A DNA stretch of 64,000 nt, taken from positions 101,243 to 165,242 of the forward strand of contig QJNS01000180.1 in NCBI GenBank assembly GCA_004154925.1, in the 5' to 3' direction. The DNA is from Monosporascus cannonballus. Its lineage: Eukaryota; Ascomycota; Sordariomycetes; Xylariales. Below are positions 38,440 to 46,619 of the stretch, one piece after another. Every line of letters begins with the position of its first letter. The first letter of the stretch is position 1. The notes under the pieces are model-generated. The model had not been told where the DNA came from, did not search any database, and saw nothing but the letters and a program-made list of their open reading frames with translations. The position numbers were made by a program, and so were the translations under genes.

Positions 38440-38838
38440 ATATTATTCGAAAGCACAGAGTTTAGTAAATAAGAAAATAGTATATATTTTTTTTTCAAGT
38501 TTTTAAATCGCTGTTAAAACGCTTTTTATAGGGAAAGAAATTAGTAAGTGAATCAACGCGCAACGCGGTTGTAGGGTGGCGCGTTGAGGGAATGGAGCGT
38601 TGGTGGTGGGGTCGCCTTAACAACTTTCTTATGCACACGTCATGAGTTCTCCAAGATATCGTTGGATTCGTATAGATCTGTCGTGTCAGAGATCCACATC
38701 ACGTGACGTCTGCCGGTCGAGTTACGGTCCGTTTTATTGTCCTGACCGTTTTCCTGGGTAATGACCGTTGGTCCATAACCCAGGGTTGGCGATGGCCAGT
38801 CGACTGACACTCGGATAGAATAAGAACTACTTCCGCAT

Positions 38839-40845
38839 TTGACATTACTCTTCGGCAGCAGCCATGTTACATTCTTCTCGCCAGCAATGCGACGTTTCCC
38901 CGTGCGATCGGCCAGTTGGCTCTCACGTCTGCTGAGCCTGACGTCGGTGGTAGGAAGCGGAGGATGCCTCAACAAGGTCTCTCCCGACGCCGGCCTCCGG
39001 TGGAAGTCCTCCAAGAAGAAAAAGAACAGTAAGAAGAATAAACGCGAAGAGCAGCGTCAACATCAGGCCCCAGGTGTTTTAAGCACGAGATCCAACCCAG
39101 GCGACCTAGTCTTGTCACAACCCCGACCCCTCGGCGACCACGCAGCAAGACCATCAATTGATCAACTGCCATTAAGTCCGGAGCAGCAGGCACTGATCGA
39201 CCTTATTCTGACTGGGCGCAACATATTCTATACAGGTGCAGCTGGAACCGGAAAATCGACCGTCCTCCGCGCCGCAGTCGAGCGTCTCAGGCATCTCGGG
39301 CGGCGGGTCGAAGTGGTGGCGCCAACAGGGAGGGCGGCACTTGCTGTTAATGGCATAACCACATGGTCCTATGCCGGCTGGACCCCTTCGGCCCATGCTC
39401 GCCCGCTTAACGTTCTCCGGAAATGGTCAATCAGCAAGAAGAATGTCCATCGCCTGGCGGAAACCGACGTCCTCATCATCGACGAGATTAGCATGGTCGA
39501 AAACCATCATTTGGAACGGTTGAGCGAAATCATGAAGGAGGCCAGGGGCCATGTAGGCTGGCCCCTGGGATGGAATCACGTTCAAAACATCCGGCAGTCT
39601 GCTTTCGGAGGCTGCCAGGTCATCGTTACCGGGGACTTCTTCCAACTGCCGCCCGTATGTCCCTTCCAATACTGCATCGAATGCGGCTCGCCGCTTCTCA
39701 AGGAACTCCGGCCGGGTGAGACGACATATCGTTGCCCATCTGGCCACGGAAACTGGCCTGACTCCTACAAGTGGGCCTTCCAATCCGAAGTCTGGGACAA
39801 CGCCGACTTTGCTCACGTCGAGCTGAGGCAGGTCCACCGGCAGGCAGGGGACCCGTTCTTCATCGAGATCCTCAACAGAGTACGATGCGGCACGCTCACA
39901 TACCACGATGTTACGGTGCTCACGGACCCCAGCAGAAAAACAAAAGACCTGACGAATGCGGTCAGGTTATATGCCACCCGCTCCGAGGTGGCCCAGTACA
40001 ACGCCGACAACCTGCGCGAGTTGAAAACTCCACCCCATCACTTTGTCGCTCAAGACTCCTTCCGTTGGAATGAGGCTGCTCATCCTCATCTCAGAAGCCA
40101 TCGCGAGAGACGGGCTGACGGTACACTGGCCGCTCTGAGCGAGCACAAGTACGAGCCATTTCTGTGCCTCAAGGTGGGCATGCCGGTGGTATTGCTCTCA
40201 AATATCAGCATCAGGAGGGGCCTGGTCAATGGAAGTCAAGGGGTCGTCATCAATTTCGTTGACGTGGACTGTGGGGACCTGCTCCTACGCAGGAAAAAGT
40301 CCAAGTCCGGCCCGAAGAGCGCCTATGTTTCCAAAATCATCGATGACGAGCTTTTCAAGTACTCTATATCAGCACACCCCTTTATGGCGCTTCCCGTCGT
40401 CCGGTTCGACAACGGTGTGGATGAGGTCATTTATCCCGAGTGCTCGGACCACGAATTCGGTAACAAGACCTTGTCCGCCGCAACTGACCTAGATATTTAC
40501 AGCGTAGACATGAACGAGTTCCTAAGACGACCCGCACCTTCGGTGCTCTGCAGGACCCAGATCCCCCTTATCGCCGGCTGGGCGATGAGCATACACAAAG
40601 CGCAAGGCATGACTCTCGGCAAGGTCATTGTCGATCTCACACGGGCGTTCGAAGAAGGTCAGGCGTATGTCGCCCTGTCGAGAGCGAGGAGTCTCGACGG
40701 ACTCAAGATAGAGGGTGACCCACGGGGCTTGCTGGTACGGAGGGAGGGCAACCAGGAAGTAATGAAGTTTCATTCGGAAAACTTTGGCAATAAAGAAGTT
40801 CCGATGTCTGATTTGGCCTTGCGCAAAAACCAACAGGGACTGTAG
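38839..40845 (+). CDS. PIF1-family ATP-dependent DNA helicase with Cys/His insertion
   Basis: A superfamily 1B 5'-3' DNA helicase, acting in yeast on mitochondrial DNA, telomeres and G-quadruplexes (family knowledge). The single exon encodes 668 residues. Motifs: Walker A GAAGTGKST (133-141), motif Ia VVAPTGRAA (159-167), Walker B LIIDEISMVE (212-221), motif III VTGDFFQLPPV (263-273), C-terminal IHKAQGMTL (585-593) and YVALSRA (610-616). Between III and the rest is CxxC...CPSGH (279-303), a zinc-binding-like insertion; a similar insertion occurs in a filamentous-fungal subgroup as I recall it. The start at 38887 (MRRFPVRSASWLSRLLSLTS) would give a typical mitochondrial presequence (R/S/L-rich, no acids), so I favour it over 38839. 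A lysine-rich run (SSKKKKNSKKNKR) follows, perhaps nuclear. The gene is intact with normal composition only ~340 bp from the RIP block. It is one of several PIF1-like genes such fungi may hold, hence no symbol. Confidence 0.9.
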   Translation: MTLLFGSSHVTFFSPAMRRFPVRSASWLSRLLSLTSVVGSGGCLNKVSPDAGLRWKSSKKKKNSKKNKREEQRQHQAPGVLSTRSNPGDLVLSQPRPLGDHAARPSIDQLPLSPEQQALIDLILTGRNIFYTGAAGTGKSTVLRAAVERLRHLGRRVEVVAPTGRAALAVNGITTWSYAGWTPSAHARPLNVLRKWSISKKNVHRLAETDVLIIDEISMVENHHLERLSEIMKEARGHVGWPLGWNHVQNIRQSAFGGCQVIVTGDFFQLPPVCPFQYCIECGSPLLKELRPGETTYRCPSGHGNWPDSYKWAFQSEVWDNADFAHVELRQVHRQAGDPFFIEILNRVRCGTLTYHDVTVLTDPSRKTKDLTNAVRLYATRSEVAQYNADNLRELKTPPHHFVAQDSFRWNEAAHPHLRSHRERRADGTLAALSEHKYEPFLCLKVGMPVVLLSNISIRRGLVNGSQGVVINFVDVDCGDLLLRRKKSKSGPKSAYVSKIIDDELFKYSISAHPFMALPVVRFDNGVDEVIYPECSDHEFGNKTLSAATDLDIYSVDMNEFLRRPAPSVLCRTQIPLIAGWAMSIHKAQGMTLGKVIVDLTRAFEEGQAYVALSRARSLDGLKIEGDPRGLLVRREGNQEVMKFHSENFGNKEVPMSDLALRKNQQGL

Positions 40846-42729
40846 CAAAGTAAAACAGCAATGGATACTACTATGACATAAGGTCGAGTCTACATCCGCA
40901 CTCTACTTTTGTCTTCGCTCCGGTTCAGTCCGAACACATTAAGCACCGGAATCCGGACTAATAGGCAGTGCCGGGGCTTGGCAGGCGTGGATTGGATAAT
41001 ATTGAAGGGTATTGCGAAACGCAGCTTAAATACGATATCAAACTCAATAACAAGGACGAAGGGCCTGAAATCACCCAATATTGGGCCAGTAAGGGGCCTC
41101 TCCTTGAACAGGAGAATTGTTGTCATCTTCGGCATGTTGTCGACAGTAGAAAAAGACAGGGGATTGTAGAGGGTCTCACTTGAACGTGGACGGATGTATA
41201 TTATTCCCAATTGCCCACCCAACGCCAGGTGGCACCCAAGGTCCACTCGTGTCTTTAGTTTATCAATCCACTAGTTATGGCACCTCGTATGGGATGTAAG
41301 GAATAATGGAGCTGGTTGCTGTTTTTATTCATGGCTATCTCCTGATACGGAGGAAGTATGAGTTTTATCACACTAGCTGCCTAGAGCCAGCTTAGGCGGT
41401 GGATGGCCGGTTGAACATCTTAAGCACTTCATCCCCGGCCTCGGGATGTCTCATGTTAGAGCTACAATCACATTTCCACACAGTTTGCTCCCTTTCCCGC
41501 CGCAACGTAATAGTGGCACCATTGTTCACCTCGTGGTAACATGGAGCACCCCAATTTCGTAACCAAGTCTTCTCAGCGAGTGTATGCAATGGCGGTGGGT
41601 AGATTGGTGGGGAGTTGATAACATTCGCGATTCCAAACTTATATTTGAATGTAAGGCGGTAGTGTTTCGTCTCCCCACGGTAGTTTCTCTATCCGGTGGA
41701 TATGCTGGTGGCGGCGGAATTGTTGGTCTTACGCCGATATAACCTGGGAGTCCACTGAGATATTCACTGACATGGCCTGTCGAATTCTTCGCTTTCCTAG
41801 CCAAGTGTCAGGGAAAATGGTAAAGTACGGAGTGAGAGGCAGAAGAAGCAGCCCAGCAGGTGGTTCATAGTATGGGTAGTGAATAGATGACCATTAATGC
41901 CTGCCCTTTTTTAACTACTCGGGGGCTTCGCCCCCCTATATATACACAAACTGGAGCCAAACTGGTGGGTCGCTGGGCCCCGGAAAGGGGGCCGCACCTT
42001 GGCACCTGACACCTGGCGCTGCTGTAAGTCAACAACGTTAGTTGCTGGCGGCTAAGCCACGTCGAATCCGCTTTCTCGTAATTATCATCTTTTGCCTTGA
42101 GTCATTAGATTTTATCTTAGAGCGGTGGAACGCAGTTTAGCTTAAGGGGTAGAACGGAGGAGTCCGGTCAGTTACTGATGTGGATACCACACCAGGTCTC
42201 AGAGTCCTTTGCTCCTTAATTGTTATCTTAGGATGATAGAGGCAGCATATCCTATGGCCCCTTGCTCGAGACTTTGCTTGCAGGTCCCCTGTCACGTGCC
42301 AAGGTGGAACCTTCTAGATAGAGGCTATACAGGGGTCATAGGTGTTGTATATAGCCGTTTTCGTCCCATATAATGGAGGTGGCAGGCGTTACTGGTCTAA
42401 TCTATTGCCACCTACCTGCGAGACTGCCCTAGCCTTTCACGCTGTTGCACCAAATAACCTGACATCCCCAATCATCTTCAACCGTGTCACACTATCGAGG
42501 CGGATCTAGCGTGGCTGTTGCCCTAGTGAAAGAGGGAAGGCAAATCGATGCCACGGCGTCCAGGGTAGAAAGCAGATGTCTTTGCGACCTAGTCCGGGCC
42601 GTTGGAGCCCATTCCAGGATTCAAGACAAGGATGCAATTAACTAAGCACATGGCCTCTCGAACGCATTTAGCACGATTGAGAAACAGGCTACGAAACACT
42701 AAAGTGATGACTCCAGGAATATTACATAT
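40846..42729. other. Intergenic, mostly without recognisable genes
   Basis: Overlapping short frames at 40890-41250 on both strands lack motifs. A minus-strand open frame at 41392-41697 is listed separately. At 41921-41936 GGGGGCTTCGCCCCC can form a short GC hairpin, followed by TATATATACA. The rest (42000-42729) shows nothing I can assign. Confidence 0.4.
41392..41804 (-). pseudogene. Possible gene fragment of unknown family, frame-broken
   Basis: On the minus strand, one frame is open from ~41697 to a stop at 41392 and reads protein-like: HYRLTFKYKFGIANVINSPP, then WLRNWGAPCYHEVNN, GATITLRREREQTVWKCDCS. A second frame just upstream (41804 to ~41680) ends in TIPPPPAYPPDRET. The two would join only through a frameshift, since the gap is too short for a normal intron. 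No ATG starts the long frame. This could be a decayed gene for a small Cys-containing protein. I do not recognise the family and the call is weak. Confidence 0.25.
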
Positions 42730-44004
42730 TCAACTTTCAACGCCAGATACCACCGGGTGTTTCCATGCTTCATAGGCGACCCAGGCCTGGAATATCCCAA
42801 CAGCAAGAGACAGCATGCCTAAGATGACGGCTATTAGGACACCGACAAGGGTAGCCATCATGGCATAGCGAGCGCCACTCTTGCGTTCGAACCACCTCTC
42901 TACAAAGCCTCGCGGAGTAGGGTTTTTGACTTCCTCGTAGAGTTCCATTAATCTCGAGCCAAAGTAACTGTAGCAGATATTGTCTTCGCCGTATGCCGCA
43001 AAGTCAAAATGAATGCAGTCTGGATCGGATGACTCGTTTGATACCAAGCCACGTAGAATGAACTCTGAGTCAGAATCGAACGGAAACAGGATCATCTGCA
43101 GGGAGTGTAGAACCTCGATACAAATTTGATTTGGTATATTTGCACTGGATGGACTCGTCAGCTATCTGGCTACTCCTGCCTAAAGAGTGTGGAGAGTTTG
43201 CGTCACGTACACAAAGCCCTGCTGCGACTGCGAAGCCATCAGATGTTCCTTCAGCACACTCGTATAGTGATATATCTCGACTGCTCCGTTTCGCGCGTCG
43301 AGCCTGAGGTGGTTTCTGAGATCGTCGGTCCCCTGGAATGACAGAGCGGCAATCTTCTTCACCCCCCTTGCCGTTATGGCGGATTTGACGTCTGTGGTTT
43401 TGCCCGAATTATCTTTTATCTCGAGGTCACCTATATCTACTCTTGGGAACGCCCTGGTGATGAAACTCGCGAAGCTGGTGTCATCATGCCATGGTAAGGG
43501 CTGGGTTCCGAGCTCAAGTAACCCCGAAGGCTGATTCTCGGCAGAACATGTTACCATTGACATTATCTTGACTGCAATGTTGAATGCACGATGTTGATCT
43601 GCGATCGGAGGTAGCTCCGAATCCTTTGCCCGTCGAGAGAAGTATTGAACCGTTAATTCAGAGCGGGTAGCACCTTGTTGGCTTTTGAGGAATCTGATTA
43701 TGTCGCAAACATCATCGTGGGAGCGAAGAGCGGGCTGGCTGCCGAATAAGAGCTCCGGAACATATGAGGAAGTGACCTCCTTGTAAAAGCCAAAGAAGGC
43801 CTCGAGCCTCGAGGATCGTCTCCATGGACATTTTGGACCCCGGCAAGGCTGGCCATTTTGACAGGTTTCGCACAGTTCCCAGTTCCAAAGCACCTGGCAA
43901 AGCTTCTTCATGTGGCCATCACTAACGCCTTGAAGGGGATACGGCTGTTGTAGGGAACCGATCATGTTGTATATTCGCGGGCTAGGAGAACATAGAAGAC
44001 ACAA
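42730..44004 (-). CDS. Fungal single-TM membrane protein of unknown function, two exons
   Basis: Exon 1 is 44004-43211, exon 2 is 43144-42730. The 66-nt intron has donor GTACGT, branch GCTGAC and acceptor CCAG, and joining gives an unbroken 402-residue frame. The N-terminal half has a Cys cluster (WELCETCQNGQPCRGPKCPW, residues ~42-61), a possible metal site. The middle is hydrophilic (HLRLDARNGAVEIYHYTSVL). After the junction comes NIPNQICIEVLHSLQMILFP, then NPTPRGFVERWFERKSGARY and one strong membrane helix (residues ~359-385, MMATLVGVLIAVILGMLSLAVG) near the C-terminus. The layout is that of a family of hypothetical proteins common in Sordariomycetes, as I recall it; no function is known to me. 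The start could be Met-14 (43965). The gene is divergent from the ORF at 44329 with ~320 bp between, perhaps a shared promoter. Confidence 0.8.
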
Positions 44005-44328
44005 TCTAACAGTTTGCGAACAGAGCGACAGGGACCATGATAAAGGAGGCAGCCGAGGCGATCTTACAGCCCCAAACCGACGAGCATGTGAAGCCGGGGC
44101 CGATTTGGCGCCGAGACGTTGAGGGGCGGTATCGGCATCAGGACAAAACTATCCAAAAGAAACCAAGAAATGTGTGGCAGTGCTGCATAGTCTACTCAGC
44201 AATTCCGAGATAGCTGAACACCTTGGAAGCCCCTCCTCATCTCTTCAAAAGTTCGCAAGCCGTCATATTTCACTATTCTACCTTTCAACGAATTTCTCCT
44301 TGAGAAGTCTGCTTGCGAAGAATCCACG
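44005..44328. promoter_or_regulatory. Bidirectional intergenic region between divergent genes
   Basis: 324 bp separate the start codons of the minus-strand membrane-protein gene and the plus-strand ORF at 44329. No TATA box or known factor site stands out. It is inferred to hold both promoters from position only. Confidence 0.35.
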
Positions 44329-45060
44329 ATGTCAACCGGGACAGTTGTCAATTCCACATCGACGTCCACAACTTCACAAGAATCGCGAAAACTGCAAGAT
44401 CGAGCTGGCGATTCCGGTTTTCAAAGGGACTCGGGATATGCCACACAGTTGCGCACTCCAGAGAGGAATTCGAATTCTCAACAATCGAGCCGGAGCTCAT
44501 CCAACGCCGTCGATAGGGGCGCCAACCAAGCTCGGCCATTATTATCTAGACCTGGCCCTGCTCAAAGCCTCGCTGAGTTTGATAAGCATGTGGACAATGA
44601 AACGATCTCTCGCTTCAGCCACATCCAGTCGCAGATTGAAAAACCATTACTCAAATACGTCTGCAAGCCTCCAGGCAAATACCGATCTATGGCTATAAGG
44701 CTCATGGTACTTGGCACGTCAGAAAGCGAAGCAAGGCCATATATTGTTGTTTTAGCCCCGGAGGACCAGTGCAAACGCGTGCGGAAATTCTTCGATAAGT
44801 CATCCGTCCAGGCACTCTGTCAGTCCGGGGATAACACCACGCCGTCCTTCGAAGTGCTCGTCTATGGCCGCCCGCCAGAACCAAAGGAGGGCGACGATGA
44901 CATCGATGTCCTTGTTCCGCTCATCAATAGCAGCCTCGGATTCACCTCTGACACATACTGTGGTGCACCCATCATCGTCCGCCAACCGTCTAGTGAGCTT
45001 GCATTTAGGCTATCTCCCGCTTCAGTTCGACGGCGGCATTCCTGCGATCACATATTCGCG
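44329..45060 (+). pseudogene. N-terminal part of a fungal trypsin-like-family protein, truncated
   Basis: The frame from MSTGTVVNSTSTSTTSQESR has a ~90-residue low-complexity Ser/Thr/Gln start, then FSHIQSQIEKPLLKYV, YRSMAIRLMVLGTSESEARP, YIVVLAPEDQCKRVRKFFDK, FEVLVYGRPPEPK and TYCGAPIIVRQPSS. I recall this succession from fungal hypothetical proteins in which a GG-containing trypsin-like domain (GGLI...GLTAGH) follows. Here that domain is missing: after ~45000 the frame passes without a stop into the Clr5-type coding region beginning at 45061. The 3' part was thus lost or replaced. A small GTGAGC...TTCAG segment at 44993-45027 looks intron-like but is only ~33 nt. If transcribed, the product would be a chimera. 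Family assignment is from memory of motif order, so moderate. Confidence 0.5.
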
Positions 45061-45940
45061 ATGGAGGGAGCCTCGCCGACCACAACCAATACTTCTACCG
45101 GTAATCACCGTGGAAGGCGACCAAAGGATTGGACAGAAGAACGAACCCGCAAGTTGATACGCCTTTACGTTTATACGACTCTGCCGGTTGGGAAGATCAC
45201 AAACGCGTTGACAGACCTTGCCTGGGAACCAGGGTATGCCTTTTTGTTCCGCTTTCGTTATTTTGAGCATCGCTAATAACTCGCTTCGCAGGAAGGAAGT
45301 TGCTAACAAGTGGTTGCATACCCTTCTGGGGCACGACCCTATGCCTAAGACCCCCGGTAAACAGGATAAGCGCATGGCCGGGCTCAGGGCGTGCCGTCGC
45401 GGGTCGAAGGATAAAAGGGAACTAGCTGCGGCGGTAAGGAGCCGACCCAGAACGATGGCACGGCTAATAACCTTATCGACCCGACTACTAACGACTTTGA
45501 TAATTTCGATGGTTTGACGCTTGATCAATCGCGAAGCCTTTCGTTTGCGGATTCGGACGCGTCCACGCTAACCCGACCGAATCAGCTTTTGGCCGATGCG
45601 GACCTGCGTTCAACGCACGAGCCCCTCTCCAACCTACCAGCGCCGGACTGGCGTAGGCGGGCGTCACACGACTTTTATTGACTGACCCATCCGCCTTCAT
45701 CAATGACGATATCCGATAGACCGTTATCAGCGTTGCGGAGCGGGGTGCTCTTTACATCCCCCAGTTTTCCGCGGTGATAATACGGTTCTCAATTTAGATA
45801 TTAAGAAGACGATCTCTTCTAGGTCCAATACTAAAAGATGGGGCAAAAAGTTCTCCGCGCCCGGGTATTCCACTTATTCCGCACGAGGTAGATATGCGCC
45901 AGGCCGGTCGTCGGGCTCGCTAGACGTCGGTGATAGCTAA
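45061..45940 (+). pseudogene. Decayed Clr5-type HTH DNA-binding protein gene
   Basis: From Met at 45061 (MEGASPTTTNTSTGNHRGRR) comes PKDWTEERTRKLIRLYVYTT and LPVGKITNALTDLAWEPG. Then there is an intron at 45234-45291 (58 nt, donor GTATGC, branch GCTAAT, acceptor CGCAG, phase kept), then KEVANKWLHTLLGHDPMP. This fits the Clr5-type domain of fungal transcription-factor-like proteins (WT..R..LIRLYxxTxL...K.A.K.L..LLGxDPR). That frame stops at 45517. Coding-like sequence continues in shifted frames: GTANNLIDPTTNDFDNFDGL and SLSFADSDASTLTRPNQ (frame change near 45425), TDPSAFINDD (change near 45680, plus an in-frame TAG), and GDNTVLNLDIKKTISSRSNT to SGSLDVGDS with stop at 45940 (change near 45773). 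Three frameshifts and internal stops make it a pseudogene, though the first 132 residues stay readable. Confidence 0.6.
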
Positions 45941-46619
45941 TCATAACATTCACGGCATACGCCCATTGCCTTAACCGCTTCACAGATAGGACTCTTTAAC
46001 GGGCTCGCTGAACGGCTTATCCCGCGGACCCGTCGGTCCTGCCAAGGGAGGGAACCGAGTCTCGTGAACTGTGGTTGTGTTCTGCTCGCCAGGGGCCATT
46101 TTGGCATTGAGAACTTTTGGTCTTGAATATATTCCGCACGTAAGATGCGAAAGACTTATTTATATCTAACTCGGAGGCCACGTAACACGGAATTAATAGA
46201 CTTCGAATTAGGTCCCACGTGAGCTTCCGCCATACGGTGCTGATCTTAAGCCTAAATAAATCTGTCTGTACCGGCGGTGTGAAGGGAGCAAAAGCAGGGC
46301 CATGAGGCTGATGCAATAACTCACCACCGGAGACATATCTAGCAGCCAGCGTCCATCCGTGTAGGCAGTAAAGTGGCACGAGACGCATCCCGACCGTTTC
46401 GCCTCGCGACGTATGAACATATTATATACATACTCATTTAAATACAGCCCACCAAGCACGACCCTCAAGTTCTGACATAACCGCTCACGGCGTTGGCCAG
46501 TCAAATAATCATCACAACCAGGAATCTCTCATGCACTATAGAGTCAACAGAGGAGCCTTTAATATAGCCCGCACCCGCCTATATTTTTATCTACCCGTCA
46601 CTCACCCATCATCCACCGT
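45941..46619. other. Intergenic, no gene seen
   Basis: Short frames on both strands without motifs. The last ~100 bases belong to the 3' flank of the minus-strand VPS8 gene. Confidence 0.4.

Larger units (their letters stand above)
5040..38500. repeat. AT-rich, RIP-degraded nested retrotransposon block
   Basis: Base composition changes abruptly near 5040 and back near 38500. Inside, DNA is dominated by TA-rich runs; retroelement reading frames can be followed but are riddled with TAA/TAG where Q or W is expected, and most remaining C and G sit in CG pairs. This is what C-to-T RIP mutation on both strands produces in filamentous ascomycetes. Islands of normal composition persist mainly inside LTRs (about 5255-5420, 15033-15403, 21590-21990, 25044-25290, 29640-29820, 30574-30997, 37260-37440, 38280-38440). 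No intact host gene is visible within the block. Confidence 0.92.

Noticed and set aside
38839..40845. PIF1 helicase as part of a Helitron
   Set aside because: No Rep/HUH domain, no CTRR end hairpin and no 5'-TC terminus were seen. Length and presequence fit a host gene.
42120..42225. tRNA-like or hammerhead-like sequence (TAGCTTAAGGGGTAGAAC, CTGATGTGG)
   Set aside because: An A-box-like string is present but there is no B box, no acceptor stem, and no GAAA core to complete a hammerhead.
44993..45027. 33-nt intron in the chimeric ORF (GTGAGC...TTCAG)
   Set aside because: Too short for fungal splicing, lacks a branch site, and removing it does not restore the family's GG motif.
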